A DNA stretch of 9,778 nucleotides. Origin: Actinomycetospora sp. GTDB taxonomy: Bacteria; Actinomycetota; Actinomycetes; Mycobacteriales; Pseudonocardiaceae. A program made the translations under genes and the position numbers. The notes beneath the pieces were generated by a model. That model was not told the DNA's origin. It ran no database searches and saw only the letters and a program-made list of their open reading frames with translations. The stretch covers positions 1-9,778 of the forward strand of contig JAICLN010000138.1 of NCBI GenBank assembly GCA_025925615.1, in the 5' to 3' direction. This document shows positions 1 to 5,942 of this stretch, in pieces. Position 1 is the stretch's first letter. The number at the start of each line of letters is the position of its first letter.

Positions 1-190
1 CCACCACCGGCAGCGCCAGCTCCTCGGTCAGCTCGCGGACCAACGCCTCCGCCTCGGTCTCCCCCGGCTCGACCGAGCCACCGGGCAGTTCCCAGTACCC
101 GCGCATGTCCGGCGGCTCGGCGCGCTGCGCCGCCAGCAGCCTCCCGCCGACGATGATCGCCGCCCCCACCACGACCTGCACACCGATCAT
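1..190 (-). CDS. Nudix hydrolase (MutT-like), 3' part cut by window edge
   Basis: The visible N-terminal 63 residues carry a clear Nudix box: G, five residues, E, seven residues, then RELTEE. It matches GX5EX7REUXEEXGU except that the late glycine is replaced by alanine (RELTEELAL). The box follows a short beta-strand opening (VQVVVGAAIIV) and the motif YWELPGG, typical of small MutT/8-oxo-dGTP or nucleotide-diphosphate hydrolases. These use divalent metal bound by the box glutamates to cleave nucleoside diphosphate-X substrates. The exact substrate cannot be told. The ATG at 190 directly abuts a GAGG. The in-frame GTG at 181 sits 9 nt after it and is a credible alternative start. It diverges from the dehydratase gene, with about 60 bp between them for both promoters. 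Confidence 0.87.
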   Translation of the reverse strand, partial: MIGVQVVVGAAIIVGGRLLAAQRAEPPDMRGYWELPGGSVEPGETEAEALVRELTEELALPVV

Positions 191-251
191 CCTCGCCCGT
201 GCTCGCGCCCGACCGCTCCTCGGATCGGCGCCCGCGTGCCAGGATCGGGCC

Positions 252-545
252 ATGACCGAGTTGCTCTCCGACGACGCCGTCGCCGACGCCCTCTCCGGGC
301 TGCCCGGGTGGGAGCGCGACGGCGACGCCCTCGTCCGTACCGTGAAGCTGCCGTCGTTCCGGGCCGCGATCGCCACCGTCGACGCCGTCGCCGACGCCGC
401 CGAGGACGCCGACCACCACCCGGACATCGACATCCGCTACAACACGCTGACGTTCCGGCTCTCCACGCACTCCGAGGGCGGGCTCACCGCGAAGGACCCC
501 GACCTGGCGGGGAAGATCTCCGCCGCGGTCGACGCGCGCTCCTGA
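252..545 (+). CDS. 4a-hydroxytetrahydrobiopterin dehydratase (PCD/DCoH family)
   Basis: This 97-residue protein is the usual length for pterin-4a-carbinolamine dehydratase, which dehydrates 4a-hydroxytetrahydropterin during cofactor recycling after aromatic amino acid hydroxylation. The family signature is complete: the paired histidines and proline DHHPD at about residues 54-58, then Y63, and the THxxGGLTxxD block at residues 72-82, which together supply the active-site histidines (H55, H56, H73). The ATG at 252 gives a protein that starts like family members (MTELLSDDAV); the longer open frame upstream is non-coding. The Shine-Dalgarno is weak (GGATCGGG). No aromatic hydroxylase gene is visible nearby. 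The MFS gene starts about 23 bp downstream, so the two are probably co-transcribed. Confidence 0.93.
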   Translation: MTELLSDDAVADALSGLPGWERDGDALVRTVKLPSFRAAIATVDAVADAAEDADHHPDIDIRYNTLTFRLSTHSEGGLTAKDPDLAGKISAAVDARS

Positions 546-568
546 CCGAGGAGCCCGGCGGGTCGCCC

Positions 569-1720
569 TTGCGGTCCCGCCCCTTCCGCGCCGTCCTGGC
601 CGCCACGTTCGCGGCGTTCGGCGGCTACGCGCTGCTCCTGCCCGTCGTCCCGCTCTGGGTCGCCTCGGACGGCGCCGGGCCGGCCCTCGCCGGCTCGGCC
701 ACCGGCGTCTTCATGGCGGCCACGGTGATCACCCAGCTCGGGGTCCCCGCCCTGCTGCGCGCCGTCGGGCACCGGACGGCGCTGATCGGGGCGGCGCTCG
801 CCCTCGGGGGCCCGGCCGCGCTGCTCGTGCTCACGCCCTCGCCGTGGCTCGCGATGCCGGTGGCGGTCGTGCGCGGCACCGGCTTCGGGGTCCTGACGGT
901 GGCCGGGGCCGCGCTCGTGTCCGACCTCGTGCCTGCACGGATGCGCGGCCGGGCGACGGGGATCTACGGGGTGGCGATCGGGCTGCCGCAGCTCGTCCTG
1001 CTCACCGGCGGGGTGTGGGCGTGGGCGCACCTCGGACCGACGACGGTGCTCCTGGCCGGCGCGGTGCTCCCGCCGCTGGCGATCCCGGCGATGGCGCTCC
1101 TCCCGCGGCGGGTGGCGCCGTCCCCGGCCGCCGGCACGCCCTCCGGGGTGGACCGGCGCGCGTTCCTCGCGGCGGCCGTGGCGCCGTGGCTGGTCATGCT
1201 CGTGTGCGCCGCGAGTGCCGGCGGGGTGATCACGGTGCTGCCGCTCGCGCAGTCCGCGGGGGTGGCGGCGGCCGCCCTGTTCGCACTGACCGCCGCCCAG
1301 CTGGTCGGGCGCAGCGTCTCCGGGGAGCTCGGCGACCGCCTCGGGCTGACCGGGCTGATCACCGCGCCCTCCCTCGTCCTCGCGGCGCTCGGCGCGGGGG
1401 TCGTCGCGTGGGGCCTCGTCGACGCCGGGACCCCGGCCGTGGTCGCGGGTGCCGGGCTGGTCGGGCTCGGTTTCGGCGGGGTGCAGAACGACACGCTCGT
1501 CACGCTGTTCGTGCGGGCCGGACCGGGTCGCTCGGGGCCGGCGAGCAGCGTGTGGAACACGGCCTACGACGCGGGCACCGGGCTCGGCGCCACCGCGCTC
1601 TCGGCGGTGCTCGGTGCGGCCGGCGCCCCGTGGGCGTTCGTCGTCGCGGCACTCGGGTGCGCGCTCACCCTCGGAAGCGCTCCGTGGTTGACTCCCCGGA
1701 CGGGTGAGACACCCGGGTGA
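569..1720 (+). CDS. Major facilitator superfamily transporter
   Basis: A 383-residue, strongly hydrophobic protein of the length and pattern of a 12-helix MFS permease in the cytoplasmic membrane. Helix 1 starts near residue 7 (AVLAATFAAFGGYALLLPVV). A degenerate motif A follows between helices 2 and 3 (LLRAVGHRTAL), and an RMRGRATG loop is followed by IGLPQL, as in drug or metabolite exporters. A second half begins after a loop near residue 190 with PAAGTPSGVDRRAF. The TTG at 569 was chosen because GGCGGG lies 6 nt upstream and the first helix follows at once. The CTG at 542, overlapping the dehydratase stop, is possible but less likely. The frame open further upstream is a shadow of the dehydratase gene. 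The substrate is not identifiable. Confidence 0.88.
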   Translation: MRSRPFRAVLAATFAAFGGYALLLPVVPLWVASDGAGPALAGSATGVFMAATVITQLGVPALLRAVGHRTALIGAALALGGPAALLVLTPSPWLAMPVAVVRGTGFGVLTVAGAALVSDLVPARMRGRATGIYGVAIGLPQLVLLTGGVWAWAHLGPTTVLLAGAVLPPLAIPAMALLPRRVAPSPAAGTPSGVDRRAFLAAAVAPWLVMLVCAASAGGVITVLPLAQSAGVAAAALFALTAAQLVGRSVSGELGDRLGLTGLITAPSLVLAALGAGVVAWGLVDAGTPAVVAGAGLVGLGFGGVQNDTLVTLFVRAGPGRSGPASSVWNTAYDAGTGLGATALSAVLGAAGAPWAFVVAALGCALTLGSAPWLTPRTGETPG

Positions 1721-1828
1721 CGAGGGCCCGGCGTCCGGGTGGCAGGTGCGGGACCCGCTGACGTCCGTGGGCCTCCGGACGATGGCCTCGACGTCGGCCG
1801 TGTGGTGCGGCCGGCCCGCGGGTTCGGT

Positions 1829-1836
1829 GAGAGGGG
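1829..1836 (+). promoter_or_regulatory. Ribosome binding site deciding the start of the Ala/Pro-rich protein gene
   Basis: GAGAGGGG lies 4 nt before the GTG at 1841 (6 nt if the AGAGG core is used). It supports that GTG over the ATG at 1850, which would be 13 nt away. It also supports coding on this strand rather than on the antisense frame. Confidence 0.6.
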
Positions 1837-1840
1837 TGTC

Positions 1841-2371
1841 GTGCGCCGGATGCTGTTGGCCGTCGCGACGGGCGCGATCGGGATGATGGTCCTCGCCCGG
1901 GTCGCGACGGTGCTGACGTTGGCGCCGGTGGGCTTCCCGGAGCCCTGGGAGCTGTCGGATCCGCCGGCCGCCGTCGCCCCCGGGGACGCGGCCGCGGTGC
2001 CCGCCGTCGGGCCCGCGAGCCCCGCTCCCGCCGCCGTCGTCGCCGGCCTGCCTGCCGCTCCTCCCCCGGCGCCGCCGTCGAGCGGCGCCCCGGCCGCGCC
2101 CCGGGCCGCTGCGGCCCCGGCCGACGAGGCGACGACGGGCGCCGCGCGCTCCGCCGCGGTGGCGCCGGCTCCGGAAGCGGCCGCGTCGGGGTCCGGCGCT
2201 GCGGCAGCGCCGGCGCCGGCCGCCGCACCGGCGCCCGCGGCCTCCTCCGCGTCCGACTCGTCGAACTCGGCGGCGCGCAGTGCCTCGGGCGGCTCGGCCT
2301 CGTCGGCACCTTCGAAGGCCCCGCTGCTGCACACGTGCGTCGGGTCCCTCGTGTGTCTGAACGCCGGCTGA
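1841..2371 (+). CDS. Membrane-anchored or secreted Ala/Pro-rich small protein, function unknown
   Basis: I do not recognise a family. The 176-residue product has a positively charged start (VRR), one hydrophobic segment at about residues 4-28, a short stretch rich in aromatic residues (FPEPWEL), then about 115 residues of low-complexity Ala/Pro/Ser/Gly sequence that is probably disordered. It ends in a compact tail with two cysteines, C166 and C172 (CVGSLVC), four residues from the stop. The layout suggests a Sec-dependent export signal or single membrane anchor, an extended cell-wall-spanning linker and a small terminal element that could form a disulfide outside the cell. The start is supported by GAGAGGGG just upstream. 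The gene lies 120 bp after the MFS gene on the same strand. A long antisense frame also exists but lacks such features. Confidence 0.62.
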   Translation: MRRMLLAVATGAIGMMVLARVATVLTLAPVGFPEPWELSDPPAAVAPGDAAAVPAVGPASPAPAAVVAGLPAAPPPAPPSSGAPAAPRAAAAPADEATTGAARSAAVAPAPEAAASGSGAAAAPAPAAAPAPAASSASDSSNSAARSASGGSASSAPSKAPLLHTCVGSLVCLNAG

Positions 2372-2383
2372 TCGTCGCCTTCG

Positions 2384-2395
2384 CCCTCGCGAGGG
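2384..2395. repeat. 12-bp perfect palindrome between convergent genes
   Basis: CCCTCGCGAGGG lies 12 bp after the stop of the Ala/Pro-rich protein gene. It has no unpaired loop and no T-run, so it is weak as an intrinsic terminator. It could be a protein-binding site or chance in GC-rich DNA. Confidence 0.3.
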
Positions 2396-2417
2396 GCACA
2401 CCACGCAGCCCCGACGG

Positions 2418-2464
2418 CCGGCGAACCTGCCCTGTGTGCCCCTGATCAAGCAGGCCGACGCCGG
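2418..2464. terminator. Possible bidirectional terminator hairpin between convergent genes
   Basis: Nested inverted repeats: CCGGCG at 2418-2423 pairs with CGCCGG at 2459-2464, and CCTGC at 2426-2430 pairs with GCAGG at 2450-2454, leaving a 19-nt loop. It sits between the stops of two convergent genes (2371 and 2473). There is no T-tract, as is common in high-GC actinobacteria. The assignment rests on position and pairing only. Confidence 0.35.
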
Positions 2465-2472
2465 AGGTCCCG

Positions 2473-3108
2473 TCAGCCGACCGCGACCGCCGCGGGCGAG
2501 AGGGTCCGCCCGGCCCGGGAGGTGGCGAGGCAGTCGTCGAGCAGGGCGACCAGCATCGCGTCCCGGTCGGCCGCGTCCAGCCCGGCGGCGCGTGCCGCGA
2601 CGAGCAGGTGGGCGCAGGCGTGGTTGACCGGGCCGACGTGCAGCAGCGTCGCGATCCGGCCGCCCGCGCCGTCCCCGGCGTCGCGACCCTCCGCGCGGCG
2701 CTGCGCCGCCTTCGTCCGTGCTTCCTCGACGCGGCGCGCGAGCCGGATGAAGAAGCGGCTGGTCGGATCGAGACGCCGCCCCGCACGGGCGATGGCAGCG
2801 AGGACCACCGGGCGCACCGGGCCGTCCACGTCGCGACCCGCGCCCACGAGGTCGACCGCGCGCAGGCCCAGCTGCTGACGCGCCTCGTGGGACACCGCGT
2901 CGTTGACCTGCCACGCGAGCGCCGCCACCGCGGGGTGGGTGCACCGGGGCCGGTCGGTGAAGCGCTCACCGGCCAGGACGGACACATACTCCATGACGCA
3001 GCTGCCCGACCGCGCGTCACGGTGGGCGCCCGGCTCGAGCACGGGCATCCCGTCGGGTGCGACGGCAGTGGGTGGGACGAACGGCAACGACGGGTGGTTG
3101 ATCGGCAT
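2473..3108 (-). CDS. Conserved-looking actinobacterial protein of unknown function
   Basis: A 211-residue soluble protein without membrane segments. After a proline-rich N-terminus of about 35 residues comes SCVMEYVSVLAGERF, then PRCTHPAVAALAWQVND, placing C37, C56 and H58 close together. This block looks like a family signature I associate with actinobacterial hypotheticals, but I cannot name the family. The rest is rich in Ala, Arg and Leu and likely helical, with a charged stretch at about residues 126-150 (RRVEEARTKAAQRRAEGRD) and a second helical block ending in LLDDCLATSRAGR. The ATG at 3108 is preceded by GAGGGGG at 6 nt spacing. The GPP34 gene lies upstream on the same strand, 108 bp away, and that gap holds an inverted repeat and a -10-like hexamer, suggesting an independent promoter. 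Confidence 0.72.
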   Translation of the reverse strand: MPINHPSLPFVPPTAVAPDGMPVLEPGAHRDARSGSCVMEYVSVLAGERFTDRPRCTHPAVAALAWQVNDAVSHEARQQLGLRAVDLVGAGRDVDGPVRPVVLAAIARAGRRLDPTSRFFIRLARRVEEARTKAAQRRAEGRDAGDGAGGRIATLLHVGPVNHACAHLLVAARAAGLDAADRDAMLVALLDDCLATSRAGRTLSPAAVAVG

Positions 3109-3118
3109 GGCGTGCCCC

Positions 3119-3152
3119 CTCGGTCCGGGCGCTGCTCGCGGAACGGACCGAG
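3119..3152. promoter_or_regulatory. Inverted repeat overlapping promoter and RBS of the unknown-function gene (candidate operator)
   Basis: CTCGGTCC at 3119-3126 and GGACCGAG at 3145-3152 form a perfect 8-bp inverted repeat with an 18-nt spacer. On the minus strand the right arm overlaps a TAGGCT hexamer (plus coordinates 3151-3156) that fits an actinobacterial -10. The left arm overlaps the Shine-Dalgarno GAGGGGG (plus 3115-3121) of the gene starting at 3108. A convincing -35 is not visible. Confidence 0.4.
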
Positions 3153-3168
3153 CCTAGACCGCCCGGCG

Positions 3169-3178
3169 CCCGATCGGG
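3169..3178. repeat. 10-bp palindrome upstream of the unknown-function gene
   Basis: CCCGATCGGG is a perfect palindrome in the gap between the GPP34 stop and the next minus-strand gene. Two GGCGCC copies flank it and could pair to form a larger hairpin, possibly ending GPP34 transcription. The support is weak. Confidence 0.25.
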
Positions 3179-3216
3179 ACCCGTCGGCGCCACGGGTTCC
3201 GCCGCGAAAGGGGGGA

Positions 3217-3942
3217 TCAGTGCCCCGAGCTGAGGACCTCGGTGGCCGTGAGCGCGGCCAGGACCGCCTGCACCGTCGGACTGACCAGCCGGGCGATGTC
3301 CTGGTCGATGCCCGCCGGTACGAACCGGCCGCTCGCGATCGCCCGGGCCCGACCGGTCGCGATCTGCACGTCGACCGGGTCCAGCGCCCGCACCCGGCGC
3401 CCGTGGTGGAGCAGCACCGTGATCATGGCGGTGTCCTCGTCGGGGTCCGCCCCGTCGAGGACGGCCCGGACGACCGCGCGGTCGTGGTGCAGCGCCACGG
3501 TCTCGTGGACGCGTAGCGCGGACCCGAAGACCGGCATGGCGAGGTAGCCGAACACCCGCCGCGGCTGCCGGTGGGCCAGGCCACGCTCGACGAGCCGGTC
3601 CATCGTGCGGCGGATCATCTGGGCACCGCGCGGCCCCGTGACCGCGTGGCCCAGGTCGGACTTCAGCCCGCCACCGCGCAGCACGCCGTCCGCGACCCAC
3701 TCGAGCAGGGGGTCGGTCGGCTCGACCGGACCCCGGCGGTAGGTGGAGCCGGCGTCGAGCAGTGAGGCGTCGAGCAGCAGTTCCACGAGTGCGGCCGCGA
3801 CGAGCAGACCCGCCGGCTCGGTGAAGCTGGAGACCGGCCGCCCGTCCTCGTTGCCGAGCACCCAGGCGACCCGCTCCGGGAGGCTCAGATCCCGGGTCGG
3901 GGTCGACCACCGTTCGGAGCGCACGGGTGACAGCGTAGGCAC
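3217..3942 (-). CDS. GPP34 (GOLPH3/Vps74-like) family phosphoprotein
   Basis: The 241-residue product matches the GPP34 family layout. LSLPERVAWVLGNEDGRP at about residues 19-36 is followed by a hydrophobic helix LLVAAALVELLLDA (46-59), then MIRRTMDRLVERGLAHRQPRRVFGY (109-133), and VLDGADPDEDTAMITVLLHHG (161-181), the block usually seen as LLDGAxPDxRTAxLIALLH. In eukaryotes the family binds phosphatidylinositol-4-phosphate and sorts Golgi glycosyltransferases. In actinobacteria it is common but its role is unclear, perhaps at the membrane. The GTG at 3942 was chosen because CGGGG lies 4 nt upstream. A GTG at 3924 or 4011 is possible, but the extra N-terminal residues of the 4011 form do not look like the family. 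The gene diverges from the PEP mutase/ICL family gene across about 200 bp. Confidence 0.82.
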   Translation of the reverse strand: MPTLSPVRSERWSTPTRDLSLPERVAWVLGNEDGRPVSSFTEPAGLLVAAALVELLLDASLLDAGSTYRRGPVEPTDPLLEWVADGVLRGGGLKSDLGHAVTGPRGAQMIRRTMDRLVERGLAHRQPRRVFGYLAMPVFGSALRVHETVALHHDRAVVRAVLDGADPDEDTAMITVLLHHGRRVRALDPVDVQIATGRARAIASGRFVPAGIDQDIARLVSPTVQAVLAALTATEVLSSGH

Positions 3943-4141
3943 ACGACCCCGTGAACCCTCACCCGGTCGGGCGCCCCGGATCGGTACCAGTCGCCACGCG
4001 GCGTCCACCACACGACGGACGGCGTGGCGTCCCCTCCGGACGGACCACCCGTCTGCGCCGCACCCCGCCAGGCCCTCGTCCGACCGCCGGACCGGGTTCG
4101 TTCCGTGGAATCAGTCGCCGACCACCGTAGTTGGGACCGTC
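3943..4141. other. Divergent intergenic region
   Basis: About 200 bp between the divergent GPP34 and PEP mutase/ICL family genes, presumably holding both promoters. I found no convincing -35/-10 pair, repeat or RNA structure. GGGA 5 nt before the ATG at 4142 serves as ribosome binding site for the plus-strand gene. Confidence 0.5.
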
Positions 4142-4915
4142 ATGAGCACCCTCGACAAGGCCCAGGAGCTCCAGCGGCTGCACGCCGCCCCGGAGCTGCT
4201 CCTCGTGGTGAACGTGTGGGACGCGATCACCGCCCGCGTCGTCGCCGGGACCCCCGGCACGACGGCGCTCGCGACCGCGAGCCACGGCATCGCGGCCTCC
4301 CGCGGCTACCCGGACGGCGAGGTCATCCCGCGCGACGAGATGATCGCCGAGGTCGGCCTCATCGCCCGCCAGACCGATCTGCCGGTGTCCGCCGACCTCG
4401 AGGCCGGCTACGGCGACCCGGGCGGCACGATCTCCCGCGCGATCGACGTCGGCATCGTCGGGGCGAACCTCGAGGACCAGTGCAAGCCCCTCGCCGAGTC
4501 GGTGCGCGCCGTGGAGGCGGCGGTGAAGGCCGGCGAGCAGGCCGGGGTGCCGTTCGCGCTGAACGCCCGCACCGACGCCTTCCTCCGGGCCGGCGACCGC
4601 GACCCGGAGGAGGTCATCACCGACGCCATCGTGCGCGGCAGGGCCTACCTCGAGGCGGGCGCCACGAGCTTCTTCGTCCCGGGCCTGCTCGACGAGGCGC
4701 AGCTGACCCGCATCGTCGGCGAGCTGGGCGAGCGCAAGGTCAACATCATCGGCATTCCCGGCTCGATCTCCCTGGAGGCCGCGCAGCGCATCGGGCTGGC
4801 CCGGGTCTCCTACGGGCCGTGGAGCCAGAACACCGCGCTGACCGCCCTCGCGAAGCTCGCCGAGGACGTCTACGCCGGCGGCGGGCTGCCCGCGGGCACC
4901 CGCAAGCTGAACTGA
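4142..4915 (+). CDS. Isocitrate lyase/PEP mutase superfamily enzyme
   Basis: A 257-residue TIM-barrel-type protein with the superfamily motifs in order: NVWDAITAR at residues 24-32 (usually N-x-WDA), SHGIAASRGYPDGE at 48-61, the metal-binding DLEAGYGD at 85-92, GANLEDQ at 107-113 and NARTDAF at 141-147. Members cleave or form C-C or C-P bonds next to a carboxylate using Mg2+ and an enolate intermediate. The KKCGH catalytic loop of true isocitrate lyases is absent, and the segment after LEDQ (CKPLAES) is short. It is therefore better called a PEPM/ICL-like lyase of unknown substrate than isocitrate or methylisocitrate lyase. In a 68-codon run from the start every codon ends in G or C, typical of a resident gene. 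It converges on the downstream DinB-like gene. Confidence 0.9.
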   Translation: MSTLDKAQELQRLHAAPELLLVVNVWDAITARVVAGTPGTTALATASHGIAASRGYPDGEVIPRDEMIAEVGLIARQTDLPVSADLEAGYGDPGGTISRAIDVGIVGANLEDQCKPLAESVRAVEAAVKAGEQAGVPFALNARTDAFLRAGDRDPEEVITDAIVRGRAYLEAGATSFFVPGLLDEAQLTRIVGELGERKVNIIGIPGSISLEAAQRIGLARVSYGPWSQNTALTALAKLAEDVYAGGGLPAGTRKLN

Positions 4916-4943
4916 CCTGGCTCAGCACTGGCCCAGGGTGCAA

Positions 4944-4961
4944 GCGCCGCCCTATCGGCGT
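4944..4961. terminator. Hairpin between convergent genes (candidate terminator 1)
   Basis: GCGCCG at 4944-4949 and CGGCGT at 4956-4961 form a 5-bp stem plus a G-U pair around the 6-nt loop CCCTAT, 28 bp after the stop of the PEPM/ICL gene. There is no T-tract. It is supported by position between convergent stops. Confidence 0.4.
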
Positions 4962-4982
4962 GCTCCCCTGATTGCTGGCACT

Positions 4983-5004
4983 CGACGCGAGGAAATCCGC
5001 GTCG
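4983..5004. terminator. Hairpin between convergent genes (candidate terminator 2)
   Basis: CGACGCG at 4983-4989 and CGCGTCG at 4998-5004 form a perfect 7-bp stem around an 8-nt AT-rich loop (AGGAAATC), 9 bp beyond the stop of the minus-strand DinB-like gene at 5014. The stem works equally in both directions, as expected for a shared terminator. Confidence 0.45.
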
Positions 5005-5013
5005 TCGTCGGGC

Positions 5014-5649
5014 TCAGGCCCAGCGACGCCGCGCCTCGTCGAGCCCCTCGCCCTCGAGCCCGTCGAGACCGGCCACCCGCCCGTTCGCGGCCAGCAGCAA
5101 CGCACCCGCCGGACCACGCACCTCGAGCCCGTCGCCCTCGGACCAGTCGACGTCGGTCGCCCGCAGGCGCAGCCCCGTGAACCGCTTCGCCGCCCCGACG
5201 AACGGCGCCACCCAGATGTGGCGCAGGCACGGCAGCGCCCGCTCGACGGGGAGGTCGCGCCCCCGCCCGAGCGGGACCAGCGCGTCCTGGGAGTGCACGA
5301 GCAGGTCGTTCAGCGGGTCGAGCGCCCCGGCCATGGCCAGCCGCCGGTCGACGTGCGCCATCGCGCGCAGCTGCGCGATGAGTTCCTCGGGTCGGTGCGC
5401 CGCCGCCCGCTCACGGGCCATGTCGGCGAAGGCCCGATCGAAGTCGCCGCGCGCCCGGGCGACCCGCCACAGCGTCCACGGCACGGACTGGCGCGTGGAG
5501 AGGGTCAGGTGTGCGACGACGTCGTGCACCGTCCACCCCGCGCACAACGACGGCGTGGCCCACTCGGCCCCTGTCAGCCGCTCCAGCTCGTCGGCCAGCC
5601 CGAGCCGCTCCGCGGCCACGTCGTCGAGCATCCCCACACGCGCAGTCAT
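5014..5649 (-). CDS. Maleylpyruvate isomerase family, DinB-like mycothiol-dependent protein
   Basis: The 211-residue product has the N-terminal four-helix metal-binding domain of the actinobacterial maleylpyruvate isomerase family. SLCAGWTVHDVVAHLTL at residues 34-50 carries the conserved GWTxxDVxAHL with ligand H47. DPLNDLLVHSQDALVPLGR at 111-129 matches the second motif (usually DxxxHxQDxAxPLGR), with D115, H119 and D122 available as ligands. Family members are thought to use a bound metal and mycothiol as thiol cofactor; the substrate of this one is unknown. The ATG at 5649 has GAGGAG 6 nt upstream, which settles the start; the open frame beyond it is not coding. It diverges from the flavin monooxygenase gene, and the gap contains repeated CGACCG/CGGTCG half-sites. 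Confidence 0.85.
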   Translation of the reverse strand: MTARVGMLDDVAAERLGLADELERLTGAEWATPSLCAGWTVHDVVAHLTLSTRQSVPWTLWRVARARGDFDRAFADMARERAAAHRPEELIAQLRAMAHVDRRLAMAGALDPLNDLLVHSQDALVPLGRGRDLPVERALPCLRHIWVAPFVGAAKRFTGLRLRATDVDWSEGDGLEVRGPAGALLLAANGRVAGLDGLEGEGLDEARRRWA

Positions 5650-5682
5650 CGGTGTCTCCTCACCTCGGTGACGTCTGCGGAT

Positions 5683-5716
5683 ACGACCGGCCGGACGAGC
5701 CGGACTCATCGGTCGT
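5683..5716. promoter_or_regulatory. Inverted repeat, pair 1 of CGACCG-type half-sites
   Basis: ACGACCG at 5683-5689 and CGGTCGT at 5710-5716 form a perfect 7-bp inverted repeat with a 20-nt spacer, 34 bp upstream of the DinB-like gene start. The same hexamer recurs in a second pair at 5753-5774, so this may be a regulator-binding site for the divergent promoters. Confidence 0.38.
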
Positions 5717-5752
5717 GCCGACACCGGCGCGGGGAGAACAACGGTGGGCTCC

Positions 5753-5774
5753 CGACCGCGGACGTGACCGGTCG
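5753..5774. promoter_or_regulatory. Inverted repeat, pair 2 of CGACCG-type half-sites
   Basis: CGACCG at 5753-5758 and CGGTCG at 5769-5774 form a 6-bp inverted repeat with a 10-nt spacer, ending one base before the strong Shine-Dalgarno of the short ORF at 5793. It could be an operator or, in RNA, a stem next to that ribosome binding site. Confidence 0.35.
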
Positions 5775-5792
5775 CGAGAGGAGGCACCCACG

Positions 5793-5942
5793 ATGGCTGC
5801 CGGGGTCCGTCGCCACGACGGGGAGGACGGCCGCCCCCCTCGCTGCCCGAGACCGAGCGCCGCGAGCGCGAGCAGGAGCGGCGGAGGGACCGACTCCCCG
5901 AGGGAATGCCGTTCGCTGCCGCCCGCGTTGGTTGAAACGTGA
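5793..5942 (+). CDS. Possible 49-aa leader peptide translated ahead of the monooxygenase
   Basis: The ATG at 5793 is preceded by a very strong Shine-Dalgarno (GAGAGGAGG at 5776-5784, 8 nt spacing). The frame runs to a TGA at 5940-5942 that overlaps the GTG start of the monooxygenase by 4 nt (GTGA). The monooxygenase has no good Shine-Dalgarno of its own, so the short ORF may deliver ribosomes by translational coupling. The peptide is Arg/Pro/Ser/Gly-rich with two cysteines and no recognisable domain. Several codons are unusual for this genome (AGA, AGG, GGA, GTT), so selection on its amino acid sequence looks weak. It may act only as a leader or be the start of a decayed gene. Confidence 0.42.
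   Translation: MAAGVRRHDGEDGRPPRCPRPSAASASRSGGGTDSPRECRSLPPALVET

Noticed and set aside
1701..1715. Small hairpin CGGGTG-AGA-CACCCG at the end of the MFS gene
   Set aside because: Short stem with no T-tract, lying inside the coding sequence just before the stop; the next gene is on the same strand, so a terminator is not compelling.
437..2944. An 835-codon open frame on the minus strand, and similar long antisense frames over the MFS and Ala/Pro-rich genes
   Set aside because: Arg/Gly/Pro-rich composition without domains, and it is antisense to well-supported genes; long open frames are expected by chance at this GC content.
4106..4135. GGAAT...GTAGTT arrangement upstream of the PEPM/ICL gene, considered as an ECF-sigma promoter
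   Set aside because: Neither box matches a known ECF consensus well, and the spacing is not diagnostic.
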